Below are positions 1 through 11,192 of a DNA stretch of 64,000 nucleotides, piece after piece (the first letter of the stretch is position 1; every line of letters starts with the position of its first letter). The stretch spans positions 76,898,803 through 76,962,802 of the forward strand of contig NC_080179.1 in NCBI RefSeq assembly GCF_950295315.1. Direction: 5' to 3'. The translations under genes and the position numbers were made by a program. The notes under the pieces are model-generated. The model saw only the letters and a list, made by a program, of their open reading frames with translations, had not been told where the DNA came from and did no database searches. Origin of the DNA: Erinaceus europaeus. Its lineage: Eukaryota > Chordata > Mammalia > Eulipotyphla > Erinaceidae.

Positions 1-40
1 CTGCACTTAACCCGCTGCACCACTGCCCGACTCCTAACAA
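1..40 (-). mobile_element. Type A SINE head fragment, cut by window edge
   Basis: The plus strand reads 'cttaacccgctgcaccact' and ends in 'gcccgactcc', the reverse complement of the type A tRNA-like head. Confidence 0.75.
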
Positions 41-339
41 CAAGTTCTATGGAGCGTCCTAACCAGAATCTTAGGATGTCTTGATCTTGACATTAGTTTT
101 ATGATGATTAAATTCCATTTTTAATGATCTGATTTCCTTTTTAATATACTTACTTAAATGGGATTATAGATCAAGGAAGCATGCTCAAGTCATTTCTTTT
201 TGTTGTAGCAATATGTTTTTATGAAAATGAACATAAACTAGGTATTTATTTGCAGTTGGTATTTGCTGGATTATGTCATGAAGCAACCAAGAGATTTTCG
301 TTTGCCACTGTTAGGGCTTCATCTCTCCAACTGAATTTT
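41..339. other. Intron or flank without recognisable feature
   Basis: AT-rich sequence. I see no exon, splice pair or known repeat here. Confidence 0.4.
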
Positions 340-485
340 TTTGTTTGTTTGCAGAGAGAAATAGACAGAGACTGATATAAGGAAAGATACTGTAGCCCTG
401 GTGTTTTCTCTAGCATGGTGGAGAAAGGGTTCACACCTGGGTGAACCGCATGGCAAAGCAGGTGCACTACCCAGGTGAGCTATCT
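340..485 (-). mobile_element. Type F SINE, old
   Basis: 'agagaaatagacagagact', a degenerate middle and 'cactacccaggtgagctat' match the antisense form of the diverged type F family seen again near 21.9, 53.8 and 61.2 kb. Confidence 0.55.
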
Positions 486-818
486 TACAAATAGTTGTAC
501 AAATCAAACAGTTAAAATCACATGAGCCAAGGTATATGTTTTACTTTGAGCTATATGAGCTAATATAGAATTAAAAATAGTCACTCACCAAGAAATGAAA
601 AGTGTCACCTGCCATCATGATAATCATTTTGCAGATATTCTGTTACAAAGGGGCAGAGTGGACATTGTGGTACAACTTCTAGTTCAAGTGTAGTCCGCAT
701 AATGGGCTCAATATATTGTTTATTTTTTAGTTGCATATATTATTTCATTTTGAGAGATTTTCAACACTGTAGCTACATAAAGATGATCTGGTATGCTTTA
801 AAAACAACAAACACTAGA
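486..818. other. Unassigned sequence
   Basis: AT-rich, no open frame of interest and no repeat recognised. Confidence 0.4.
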
Positions 819-830
819 ACTCACAGTCTT

Positions 831-1045
831 TTAAAAAATATTTTTATTTATTACTTGATAGAGACAGAGAGATATTGAAATTGAGAGAGGAGGGGGAAAG
901 AGAGAGAGAGAGAGAAACAGACACCTGCAGCCCTGATTCACTAGTAAAGCTTTTCTCCTCCAGGTAGGGACCAGGGCCTTGAACCTGGGTCCTTGTGCAC
1001 TGTAATGTGAGAGCTTAGCCAGGTCAGCCACCACCTGGCCCCAGG
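831..1045 (-). mobile_element. Type B SINE with target-site duplication
   Basis: Antisense type B SINE from a T-rich tail to 'ccaccacctggccccagg'. The 12-bp duplication ACTCACAGTCTT lies at 819-830 and 1046-1057. Confidence 0.85.
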
Positions 1046-1393
1046 ACTCACAGTCTTAAGGATCATTTTTGTTTTATCATTTCCATATAATTTTCTTTGA
1101 TTTACTTATTTCTTTAATATTCTTTAGTGCGATCAGAGAATTTCTGCGCTCCAATGTGTTTTTAATTTGTATGCAAGCAAGCAGACATGTTTGCAGCTCA
1201 CTGCATATGACAATAATATTAATGATATCACTTTTTCTCTTGATGCTTCTCTGTAAATAGGGTATTGGATGAGAATGTGATACTCAGAATATTGTGCATG
1301 AGCCATTTTTAATGTGGTGCTGGGAGATGGACCCAAGACCTTGTACTTGCATAATACAACTGAGCCACATCAATTTTTCTTCTACATCTTTTG

Positions 1394-1775
1394 AAGAGAG
1401 GGAGAGGAAGAGGAAGAGGGAGACAGAAAGGTAGAGTGAGTGAGAGAGAGGAAGAGAGAGATAGAGAGAGAAGAGAGAGGACAGATGGAGAGAAGAGATA
1501 TAAGAGAGGAGAGAGGAGAGATAAAAGAGGAGAAAGGAGAGAAGGGAGAGAAGGGAGAGAAAGGAGAGAGGAGAGAGAAGAGATAAAAGAGAGGAGAGAT
1601 AAGAGGAGAAAGGGAGAAAAAGGAGAGAGAGAAAGGAGAGATGAGAGAGAAGAGATAAAGGAGAGGAGAGATAAAAGAGAGGAGAGATGAGAGAGAGAGA
1701 GATAAAAGAGTGGAGAGAGGAGAAAGGAGAGAGAGAGAGAAAGGAGAGAGAAAGGAGAGAGAGGGAGAGAGAGAC
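1394..1775 (+). repeat. GA-rich purine tract
   Basis: About 380 bp of almost pure A/G with GAGAGG, GATAAAAGAG and GAAAGG units. Long predicted Ser/Leu-rich or Arg/Glu-rich frames here are artefacts of the repeat. It seems to have grown inside an old antisense SINE, whose ends lie near 1310-1390 and 1776-1850. Confidence 0.85.
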
Positions 1776-2105
1776 TTCCTATGAGTGCCCTTGCTGTAGC
1801 TCATGGCACACTGAATCAGGGCTGTGCACATGGGAAGGCATCTGTTCTACCTTCTGCACATTCTTCTCAGCCCTGTGTGCACTTGGTCAGCAATGGCTCA
1901 CAGGATTAATTTTAGAGCCCTCCACCTTGTCCACCCCGATAGCATGAATGCCCCAAGACTGTCATGGTGTTGGGTGTTAGTTCCATCTTGAGCTTCATAA
2001 AAAGTGTGGCTTTCCTACTGAGGGGGGAGAGAGTCCTGCAGAGAACAAGCAGAGGCTCACAGGCAGCCAAGCTCAGGCAGCAAAGAGCTACAGTGCCATG
2101 CAGCC

Positions 2106-2417
2106 GGGCAGCGCTGGGCACATCACTAGAGCCAGGCCAGGCCCGGCACAGAGCCCCGGGCAGCGCTGGGCACATCACTAGAGCCAGGCCAGGCCCGGCA
2201 CAGAGCCCCGGGCAGCGCTGGGCACATCACTAGAGCCAGGCCAGGCCCGGCACAGAGCCCCGGGCAGCGCTGGGCACATCACTAGAGCCAGGCCAGGCCC
2301 GGCACAGAGCCCCGGGCAGTGCTGGGCACATCACTAGAGCCAGGCCAGGCCCGGCACAGAGCCCCGGGCAGCGCTGGGCACATCACTAGAGCCAGGCCAG
2401 GCCCGGCACAGAGCCAG
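2106..2417 (+). repeat. 52-bp minisatellite, 6 copies, GC-rich
   Basis: Six direct copies of a 52-bp unit start at 2106, 2158, 2210, 2262, 2314 and 2366. Each begins 'gggcagcgctgggcaca' and ends 'ggcacagagcccc'. The copies are almost identical; one has GCAGTGCTG instead of GCAGCGCTG. It is far more GC-rich than its flanks. Confidence 0.93.
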
Positions 2418-2853
2418 CTCCCCAACCTGCGGCTGATCGCTTATCAGAGCGAGGGTACAAGCTGCCATTCACTTTTTCTATAGCGAGAGCGTGGGGTGAC
2501 ACAATAAGAAATTCTCCAGAGAACAGGCACGTGGAATAGGTTTACGGGTTCACAATACCCATAAAGTCTGATAACCAGCTCCACTGTGAAAAGAAAGTGG
2601 GGATTGGTAGCAGCACAGCAAACCTCTAGCACGCGCTGTCTAAACCTTTCTTATGAAAGGGTGAATCCTGCCTTCCTCCATCAACTTCTTTCTCAGCTTC
2701 ACAGGAGCCCCAAATTAAGGAAGCCATTTAGATCAGGACAAACATAGACGACAGTATAGGCAGGGATTTGTATTTTAGTTTGGGGTGCTGGTGCCTAGCA
2801 GCTCTAGTGTTCAACACACCCACCCTGGCATCATTCTGCATTAGTGGAACTTT

Positions 2854-2856
<3 letters not shown>

Positions 2857-2902
<46 letters not shown>
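2857..2902 (+). repeat. (GT)n microsatellite
   Basis: 23 uninterrupted GT units. Confidence 0.97.
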
Positions 2903-2908
<6 letters not shown>

Positions 2909-4099
2909 TCTGGGAGCAGATATGCCAAACACAGACCTGGGCTCTGGTTCTGTTCCCTTCTGCAATTTCATTCATGTCTATGCCAGTGAGTTTCTGCTGT
3001 CAGAAGATAGCAGAGGATGAATACAGAAGCAAAGAAAAGAGTCTTTATAGAAAGGGAGATGAGTGGCAAAGAAAAAAGTAAAAAGAAAGGAGGGCAGGAA
3101 TATTGGTACGTGGGAGAAGAAAGGAGCTGCCTAACTGCTAACATTGTTTTCTGGTGGACGTTCATTTCACCCTTAGTGGATTTCCCTTTACATTCTGTGT
3201 GGGGAGTTTCACAAGTGCCAGAGAGAAGGAGAGCGAGGAGGGAGGAGACGGAGGAGGAGAAGGTTTCTACGGCTTGACTCTGAGATCTAACACGAAGCCT
3301 GTGCCTTTCACACTGGAGACGTCATATGAAATAAGCAATGCAGGTGGACAAGCCATTACACATTTTTTTATTAGCAAGTGGCTTGGTCATAGTTTCTTTA
3401 AAATACAGGCCTGACTTCTCTGGTTAGTATTCAACTTTGCAGTATATTACAGTATTGTCCAACCATGGTGTAGCAATAGGATAGCTGCACTGGGAGAAAT
3501 TTCTGGAGACAAGGCACTTAGAATACCCCTCCACTCATAAATGGCTTCTGTCCTCTTGGTCTCACTAAAAGGAGACAGAAGTTCCTATATGAGAAGCACA
3601 ACTTCTTTCTGACTTCTCAAAACAGTAAATGAACTTCAAATATGAATATAAAACATCACTAAACTTTTAAAAGGGACTCTCCCCTTATGGTTTCCTAATT
3701 GCTTAGACTCAACAAATTCAGTCACAAAACTTTAAAAAGTAATAAAAGGCGGATACCCTGGAACCACACAAAAGTCATTAACACGCCTTAGGGAACGGAG
3801 CCTGGTTTCACACAAAATTAATCTGAGACTGCAGAGGCAACAGAGCTCATGTTTTCCAGTTTTGTACCTTCCCACATACACCCGGGAAGCTTCCCTATAA
3901 GAAGGATACTAAGGAGGAAGTGTCCTTTCCCAAAGATTGAAGCTCAAGGATCACAAAGCAGACCCTTTGTGATCCATTCTGGAAGGGGATGCCTGGGAGT
4001 CGCTTTGGGGTGGAGAGCAGAGTCACTTGTGAAGAGACACACCCTTACAGGTGCTGATGATGATCTCAGTGGAACCATTTTAAGCGAGATAAACAAAAA
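2903..4099. other. Mostly unassigned sequence
   Basis: Several short open frames without codon bias or similarity. I see no exon and no clear repeat. Confidence 0.4.
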
Positions 4100-4104
4100 G
4101 GAAG

Positions 4105-4560
4105 AGGATGATTACCAAGTGATCTCATTCACAGGTGGAATGTAAGAAACCAAGAAAAAAGAGGAAAAACACCAGATGAAACTTGGGCTGGGTGGGGTGG
4201 GTGTATTACACCAAAGCAAAGGACTTTGGGGAAGAAGGAGGAGGGAACAGATGAAGAGGGTGCTGGGGAGTGATGGTGAGAAAAACCTAAATTGGGGGTT
4301 AGAGTGCTGTGCAATGAGATGTTGTATCCATGTGTCAACAACTGTGCTGCAATCCATTAACACCCCTCCCCAGTAAAATAATAAACGGGCAAACAAAGAG
4401 TAACTGCTGTGATTCTGGGCACCATGGTGGGAAAGGGACTAAGTTGGGGTGACAGTGTTTTACAAATGTTATCATGGAGAGGTGAGGAATTGTACCCCTG
4501 TGTTAACAACTGCTCTGTAACTCATTAACTCCCAATGAAATGATGCTTAGAGAAAAAGAA
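4105..4560 (+). mobile_element. L1 3'-UTR fragments (two adjacent)
   Basis: 'ttacaccaaagcaaagga', 'gtatccatgtgtcaacaact' and a final AATAAA at about 4378 match the L1 3'-UTR wording used at 21.1-21.3 kb. A second partial copy (4415-4560) repeats 'gtgttaacaactgctctgta'. Confidence 0.6.
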
Positions 4561-5339
4561 AAGAAAAGAAAACAGAGCAGTTATTAATGTAACAATAAAA
4601 GGAATCCCAGCTCTGAAACTTATCTCAGCTCCACACACGTAGCTCATTCACTTAACCACACTAAGTAAAGACGTCAACAAATAAACAAAAGAAGCTGAAA
4701 GGTCCGCACGCTCTAGCCATCTGTGAGGATTGCTCAGAGGGCATGTGAGTGGGAGAGGGTCACCTGCTGGACTTGACCGTCCCTGTCACAAACCCCCAGT
4801 CCTCAGTGCCCGAGGCTCTTGTTTGCTTGCGACAGGAGGACAGGAGAGAATATGCCACAACTGGAGGAGGAAGGGCACAGTTCCCATGTCACCTGCAGCC
4901 TCATCTCAACAAGCAGATGAGACTCCAGAGGGAGCGTGACGGCCTGAGGCTGGGGACTAGGGCGCAGGCAGGTGCAGACGCTTGCTCGCACAAACCTCGT
5001 AAGAGAATCTCTCTCCTTCCTTCTTCTGCACAGGGCATTCATTGCACATCAGAGATGGTGGACAAAGATACAACACATTACAGACACAGCACGTGACACA
5101 CAGATGACAGAAAATTTTCAGAGGTGAACAATATACCTAGTCTGTCAAGAAAAATGCTAGCAACACAGAGCATGTCTAGGAACAAACACTGGCATTGGCT
5201 TGACACTGAATAACAGGGTGAGAAATTACAGTTTATACATATTAAAGATCATTAGCGTATACATGTATGTGTCTGTATATAGCTATGCATATAAATACAT
5301 TATAAAAGCTTAGAGGTCATCTTTCTACTACTATTCAAT
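4561..5339. other. Unassigned intronic or flanking sequence
   Basis: Frames at 4730-5096 lack recognisable domains. They are not supported as genes. Confidence 0.4.
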
Positions 5340-5490
5340 TTTTTCCCTTTCTATTTTTTATTTTTTGACAGATACAAAGAGACCCCAACACCGAAACTTC
5401 CTTCAGTGCAGTGGGGGCCAGGCTTAAACCTGGGCTGCAAATACAGCAGTGAACTCACCATCTGGGCTCTTTGTCCCGCCCACCCTAGTC
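5340..5490 (-). mobile_element. Type F SINE
   Basis: T-rich tail, 'gacagatacaaagagacc', 'gaaacttccttcagtgcag', then 'tgaactcaccatctgggct': the antisense type F layout. Confidence 0.55.
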
Positions 5491-5698
5491 AGGCATTTGA
5501 TGTGCTTGCTAAAACATATCGTGACCATGTGGAGAAAAATCACACCGGTTGTAATGGTGTTTTAGATTAGTATCCTTTCCTGTTGTTTAGTTAAACTATG
5601 TGAAAACTCGATTGAGCCCAGTTCCCAAAGCATAACATCCATCTGCTAATGATCTCTGAGTAGGTGCTGTGATGATGCAGGCATAAAATCATACCCAC

Positions 5699-5776
5699 CT
5701 CTTTGCCTCCCATGGATTCAAACATTTTTTCCAGTTGGACTCTTAACTGTTGAATATTGTTCATCAATATACAGGG
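5699..5776 (-). CDS. UNC13C: UNC13C exon ([19 protein letters not shown]; most 3' exon in window)
   Basis: The 78-bp, 26-codon, phase-0 exon runs from TTTTTTTAAG|CCC to GAG|GTGGGTATG. It encodes [19 protein letters not shown] and [31 protein letters not shown] is strongly conserved in UNC13 proteins. The following exon (starting with Leu-Asp in paralogues) was not found between 1 and 5698, so the intron probably runs off the window. Confidence 0.95.
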
Positions 5777-5949
5777 CTTAAAAAAAGAATACAAATAAAG
5801 AAAATAAATGAGAGTGAGCATCCCATCCACATTAAGTTATACACTTCCTTTGAAAGGAGTAGCATTCAGCTATGCCTGAAGACCTGGTATATTTGGCAGT
5901 TAGAATAATCCACTTGCTTTAAGAGTTCATTTAAGATATTTAAGAGTGT

Positions 5950-6243
5950 GGGAGTCAGGCGGTGGCGCAGCGGGTTAAGCACACGTGGCGCAAAGCACAA
6001 GGACCCATATAAGGATCCGGGTTCGACCCCCCCCCCAGGATCCCCTCCTGCAGGGGAGTCACTTCACAAGCGGTGAAGCAAGTCTGCAGGTGTCTGTCTT
6101 TCTCTCCTCCTCTCTGTCTTCTCCTCCTCTCTCCATTTCTCTCTCTCCTATCCAACAACAACGATATCAATAACCACAACGTTAAACAAGGGCAACAAAA
6201 GGGAAAATAAATAAATAAATAAAATTTTTAAAAAAATTTAAAA
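5950..6243 (+). mobile_element. Type A SINE with target-site duplication
   Basis: Full tRNA-like head with 'ggttcgaccc' B box and CAA/AAATAAAT tail. Duplication: AAGATATTTAAGAGTGT at 5933-5949 and a one-mismatch copy at 6244-6260. Confidence 0.92.
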
Positions 6244-6429
6244 AAGATATTTATGAGTGTATGACGTAAAGCATAAATAGGAATTTGGAGAAATTGATAA
6301 TTCACACAAACTATAGACACTTGGAGATGCACAGCAGTTTATACTTAAAGCAGACACTATACTTATCTACAAAACTGAGAAACCATAGTAACCAAAGTGT
6401 GTCTTAGAATCACTGAGAACAGGAGTGCA

Positions 6430-6612
6430 CCCCGGAGAGTGCACATTTACATTTACAATATGCAAGGACCCTGGTTCAAGTCCCCGTCCCCACCTGCAGG
6501 AGAAAAAGTTTCACAGTGGGAGTGCAGTGTTGCAGGTATATTTATTGATCCCTCTCTAGCTCCTTCTTGTCTCTTAATTTCTGTCTCTAGATAATAGATA
6601 AATTAAAAATAA
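6430..6612 (+). mobile_element. Type C/B SINE, degenerate
   Basis: 'aatatgcaaggaccctggtt', 'cccacctgcaggagaaa' and a 'gtctctagataatagataaa' tail. Confidence 0.65.
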
Positions 6613-6899
6613 AATATGAACAAGAAGAATGACCAATTGAAAAATAATGACTGGTCATGGGGTGTGAGGATCGTGATGGCTGGAGAGGCACAAACACCGG
6701 TGCTGGGTCCCTGACTCACACACCTGCACACCATGTGCGTCTGCACCCCTGAAGCATCACGAGCCTGTACCTGGCCGCTCATGACCTCAGGCTTATCTCT
6801 AGCCAGGTCCCGAAAGGCTCTGTTTTTCTAGTACGTCTCTGCATGTTCCTCAGACATAGCCGGGTTATTGACAAAAGTTCAAGGGCAGCCACAGCTCCC

Positions 6900-7523
6900 G
6901 GAACAAATCTTTTCTTTTCTTTTATTGCTATTAGGTAGAGATAGAGAGAAACTGAAAGGAGGGGGGGAATAGAGAGGGAGAGATGTTGGTCTGCTTCTAA
7001 TTCTGCTTCAAAAAACCCCTTCTCTTTCATTTGGTTTAATCCCCCCTGCTGAACACTATTCTATTTACATAACTAAGCACCACCCTGCCTGCAGGGCACT
7101 GGTTTCATCCCCACTGGTTCAGGATGTCTTTTTGCTCCGCCCCCTCTTGTAGTATGTCCTGATCTGCACCAGTCACTTTTCGCTCCACCTTCTCTGCGTC
7201 ACATCCTGTTTCCGCCCTACTTGGCGAGTATATATAGGATTGTGTTTTTAGTTTAGTTTAGTTTTTAGTTTAGTTTTAGCTTAGCTTGGTTTAGATTGTG
7301 CTGTGTCCTGCATGAATAAAGAGATACTGCGTACAACCCAGCCATGATTCCCTGGTCGTCTGTCTCCGCTCGCGCGAAGCTAGCCCGACAGAGAGAGACA
7401 CCTGCAGCCTTGCTTCACCACTTATGAAGCTATGCCTCCATAGGTGGGGACCAGGGGCTTGAACCTGGGTCCTTGTGCACTGTAATGTGAACAATTAGTC
7501 AGGTGCACCACCACCTAAATCCC
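6900..7523 (-). mobile_element. Type B SINE split by an LTR
   Basis: 6900-6983 and 7391-7523 together form one antisense type B SINE ('ggtagagatagagagaaact' ... 'cacctgcagccttgcttca' ... 'aggtgcaccaccacct'). The 6984-7390 LTR lies within it. Confidence 0.85.
6984..7390 (+). mobile_element. Solo LTR of an endogenous retrovirus
   Basis: A 407-bp sequence begins TGTTGG and ends CCGACA, is bounded by the 6-bp repeat GAGAGA, and contains a TATATATA promoter box at about 7231 and an AATAAA signal at about 7315. A 6-bp duplication suggests a class II (ERVK-like) family. No internal viral genes are present. Confidence 0.85.
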
Positions 7524-7536
7524 CGGACAATGTCTT

Positions 7537-7909
7537 TTTTTTTTTTTATAATACTAGATCACTTTTTTTTTCTTTGCATCCAGGGTTATTGCTGGGGCTC
7601 AGTGCCTGCACTAGGAATCCACTGCTCCTGGAGGCTGATTTTTCCCTTTTGTTGCCCTTATTGTTTATTGTTGTTGTTGTTATTATTATTGTCCTTATTG
7701 CTGTCATTGTTGGATAGGACAGAGAGAAATGGACAGAGGAGGGGAAGACAGAGAGAGGAAGATAAAGACAGACACCTGCAGACCTGCTTCACCGCCTGTG
7801 AAGCGACTCCCCTGCAGGTGGGGAGCCGGGGGCTCGAACCAGGTTCCTTGTGCCTGTCCTTGAGCTTGGCGCCACGTGTGCTTAACCTGCTGCACTACTG
7901 CCCGACCCT
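7537..7909 (-). mobile_element. Long-form type A SINE with target-site duplication
   Basis: Antisense type A with the extra 3' module 'gggttattgctggggctc' ... 'ccactgctcctggaggc'. Duplication GACAATGTCTT at 7526-7536 and 7910-7920. Confidence 0.9.
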
Positions 7910-8014
7910 GACAATGTCTTAACCTTGCATATGGGAGAGGAATATCAGTAATCTATGGATAAGCAGTTGTCATTCATATGCTGAATTTAAATATATAATA
8001 ATAATAATAGTTGG

Positions 8015-8300
8015 AAGTTGGGTGGTAGCACAGCAGGTTAAGCGCATGTGGTGCAAAGCGCAAGGACCCGGCATAAGGATCCCGGTTCGAGCCCCTGGCT
8101 CCTCAACTGTAGGAGAGTCGCTTCACCAGCAGTGAAGCAGGTCTGCAGTTGTCTGTCTTTCTCTCCCCTTCTCGGTCTTCCCCTCCTCTCTCCATTTCTT
8201 TCTGTCCTATCCAACAAGGATGACATCAATAACAACTACAACAACAATGAAAAACAACAAGGGCAACAAAAAAGGAAAATAAAATTTAAAAACAATAAAC
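8015..8300 (+). mobile_element. Type A SINE
   Basis: Head 'gtagcacagcaggttaag', B box 'ggttcgagcccc' and CAA-rich tail running into an ATT-rich stretch. Confidence 0.88.
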
Positions 8301-8309
8301 AATAATAAT

Positions 8310-8450
8310 TATTATTATATTTATTTATTTATTTATGTTTACCAAAGCACTGATCAACTCTGTCTTATGGTGGTGCAGGGGATTGAACCTGAGACTTCTG
8401 GTGCCTCAGGCTTGAGAGTCTCTCTATAACTTTGTTATCTACACTTGCCC
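8310..8450 (-). mobile_element. Type E SINE
   Basis: Antisense: (TTTA)n tail, 'gtcttatggtggtgcaggg', 'gcctcaggcttgagagtct'. Confidence 0.75.
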
Positions 8451-9002
8451 CAAATCTAATCTTTAGATTCAGTTACCAAATCCTAGACTTTATGCAGTTT
8501 AATTATTCACCCCATTGTTGGTTCTGCTTCCTTCCTGAAGCTGCCCTGGAATTCCTGACGTTTCATAAAGCTTGTTAATAAACAAGTTTGTCTTGGTGCC
8601 ATGGTCCCCCACTTGGTTTTTGGACTTGAATGTGATCTAAGCACATGTCAACACTGTCACTCTGCCCACTCTGCTCTCTGCAGCCCACAGACTTTTCTCC
8701 TTTACTAGTTTCCTTTGACCTTAAAGTGTTCAGCTTTCACTTTTATTGAACTAATGCATCACATCAGTTGATAAGTAAGTAAGGACACACATTTGAAGGC
8801 AAATCTTAATATTTTTATTTGCACATTTCTATCAAAATGTAGTCCATTGTATCTACATCTGGGAAAAAGTGAGGGACCTAAAATGCAATGAGTATGAGAG
8901 TCCTGCTCAGAAGACAGTCATTTCTATATTTCGGACTTAAATCACGATGATCTGCTACACATCACAACAGAAAGATATTCTGCACAATAACGGTTATCTT
9001 TT

Positions 9003-9140
9003 AATTAATTACTTAATTATTTTATAGGAGAACTGCTCAGCTCTGGCTTACTGTGGTGCTGTGTGTAGACTGAGCCTGGGATCTCAGAGCCTTAGGCATG
9101 AAAGTCTTGGTATATAATCATTGCATCCCGCCCAGTCTCC
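9003..9140 (-). mobile_element. Type E SINE, diverged
   Basis: 'actgctcagctctggctta', 'gtggtgctgtgtgtagact' and 'cttaggcatgaaagtcttgg' match the antisense consensus. Confidence 0.7.
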
Positions 9141-10689
9141 TACAATCTTGACCCCCTGGAAAACTGAATTACAGAATAATCTCCTAAAAGGTGTCTTATG
9201 AGATCAATTCAGATATGAAATAACTAGAATTCCTTGCATTTAGTAAGAAAAGTAAGAACAGAGAAAAAGTTCCTAGTGTTTCAGACATTCGAAGAAATCT
9301 TATTGCAAACTTGTGTTATACTCAGTCAGAAATACTTCAATGCGTTTTTAATAAAAACCTAACTATTTATAGCTAGCTAATATTCTTTCATAACAAAAGC
9401 TAAATCAAACATTGCATTTAAGTGAGAGTCTAAGACTAAGCATTTATCAGTAACCAGAAAAGAAGAACATTGAGGACAGAAGGTCAAAAGGTTCATTCGT
9501 TATCTATAATTTTTTAAATTTTGCAATTATACAGGACAATACAAAGGATAATATAATAAGCACTGGTTTGGGGGGTTCTCAGTTTTTAAAAAGTAGAATG
9601 TACTTCAGAATACTAACATAAAATGGAAGTTTGCAGGTAAGTTTTAAGGCTGATACCCCTTTTAGAATGATGGAAATTAGTCTGCATAAGCCATAGATGT
9701 CATTCAAAATCCTCAAGTTGAGAATCCTAATAAAATCATAAGCTTCTCTGGCACTGCTTTGATTTCTAAATTATCACCTCCCGGAGGTGTTATTCTTTAA
9801 TTACAAATATGCACTCTCAGTTAATAAATATTTTATCTTGAGTACCAGAGCATTTATAATCAATGGCAACTATATAATTCTGCTGTAATACCTCAGAGTT
9901 TTAATAAAAATATCTAGATATCATTAATTTAAGGGAAAGAAGAACCTTCTACGAACCATAATAAGTAGGACTGAATTAACTTGCTAAGCTGACATAAGAG
10001 GTCAATATTTCAGAGAAAAGACTAGTAGCTTTCTTTTCTCTCCCTACTTCTTTCCTTCCTGAATTTTCTGTCTGACTTTTTTGATAGAACTGATTTTTTT
10101 TTCATGGGGGGGTACATGTTTCCTTAAACATTTTTGGAAATGCAATAGCTTTTTTCCCCCAGTAATATGGGTTTGTTTTTTAATCCTATGACTTTACCAA
10201 CATACTTTTCCAAATATTCCATAAGATGAAAAGGAAAGTTTCCACTATCCATCATTATAGTTTATCTTATTTCTCTTTATGTTTTTTGTTAACTTTCCAT
10301 ACTAATTTTGGCCTTAATAAACATTTTTTGCACACTGCCCCCCTCTCTCCTGCCCATTGAAAAACTAGCATAAGTAGAAGTTGGCATTATACTGACATTC
10401 AATACCCTTACCAATTATTTGGGAAAAGAAAACCAAACTGTATTTGTCTTACAATTAGCACCATTTGGTATCAGTGCTAAATTCTAACTCTTTAGCTGTT
10501 AGTTCCAATGTTGTGCAAGTAAGTGGCTCCTTCAGTAATCTGAGTATCTCTCCTTCCTATGATCGTGGAAAACTGTGAGTCGACTACCACTGAGATGTTC
10601 CCACTAGCTCACTGAATTCTGCCTGGTAATGAGTTCAGACAGCGCCTTGGAATCCCCATTTCCAGTCAACCTACCTGCAAACAGGAAAA
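9141..10689. other. UNC13C: Unique AT-rich intron
   Basis: About 1.5 kb without a recognised repeat, exon or open frame. It is intron between UNC13C exons 11115 and 5699. Confidence 0.5.
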
Positions 10690-10709
10690 GGAAGCATTTC
10701 TTGTTTCTT

Positions 10710-10852
10710 TAATTTCTTTCTTTCTTTCTTTATTAATGAAAAGGAGGAGAGAGAGAAGGAACCAGACACATGTGCTGCCAGGGACTGAGCTCAGGACCTC
10801 ATGCTTGAGAGTCCAGTGCTCTGTCCACTGCACCACCTCCCGGACCACTCTG
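10710..10852 (-). mobile_element. Type D SINE with target-site duplication
   Basis: 'aggacctcatgcttgagag' and 'ccactgcaccacctcccgga' in antisense. Duplication TTGTTTCTT at 10701-10709 and 10853-10861. Confidence 0.85.
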
Positions 10853-10866
10853 TTGTTTCTTTTTTC

Positions 10867-10876
<10 letters not shown>

Positions 10877-10917
<41 letters not shown>

Positions 10918-10920
10918 TTT
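10877..10920 (+). repeat. (ATTT)n tract
   Basis: About ten ATTT units. This is the antisense tail of the following L1 3' end. Confidence 0.9.
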
Positions 10921-11052
10921 TAAAAAGGAGACATTAACAAAACCGTAGGATAGGAGGGGTACAACTCCACACAATTCCCAGCACCACAACTCTATATCCC
11001 ATTCCCTCCCCTGATAGCTTTCCTATTCTTTATCCCTCTGGGCAAGGTCATT
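10921..11052 (-). mobile_element. L1 3' end, antisense, close to an exon
   Basis: 'ggagggg'-type antisense wording, 'acaactccacacaattccca' and 'ctttcctattctttatccct', is the reverse complement of the L1 3' ends at 44.9, 46.2 and 33.2 kb. It ends about 60 bp from the UNC13C exon at 11115. Confidence 0.8.
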
Positions 11053-11114
11053 ATGAGCTTGAAGAAGTGCCTTTAAGCTCAGAATTCTCAAAGTCGGAGG
11101 TATTTTTGACTTAC

Positions 11115-11192
11115 CACATTTTCCTTATCGCAATGTGAGCTGAAGTCACTGGAGATGATGGCAGCATACTGAAGCAGAACCTTGTTGATTGT
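11115..11192 (-). CDS. UNC13C: UNC13C exon ([11 protein letters not shown] segment)
   Basis: The 78-bp, 26-codon, phase-0 exon is bounded by GCATCCTAG|ACA and GTG|GTAAGTC. It encodes [17 protein letters not shown] then SSHCDKENV. The Munc13 family has an equivalent exon (TI..VLLQYA.IVS.DF). The short DKEN linker before VPCIL is one reason to choose UNC13C. An antisense L1 3' end lies about 60 bp beyond the donor. Confidence 0.93.

Noticed and set aside
1382..1831. 149-residue Ser/Leu-rich frame and its Arg/Glu-rich opposite frame
   Set aside because: Both are translations of a simple GA/CT tract.
1..5698. Next UNC13C exon downstream (expected to start Leu-Asp and carry an LKELQVKL-like stretch)
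   Set aside because: No minus-strand match with splice sites was found; it probably lies outside the window.
6984..7390. Search for retroviral genes next to the LTRs
   Set aside because: All three LTRs stand alone with no internal gag, pol or env sequence.
7653..7922. Repeated ORFs containing DRTERNGERRGRQRGGEKD-type wording, found at many places
   Set aside because: They are translations of the antisense type A SINE body, not a protein family.
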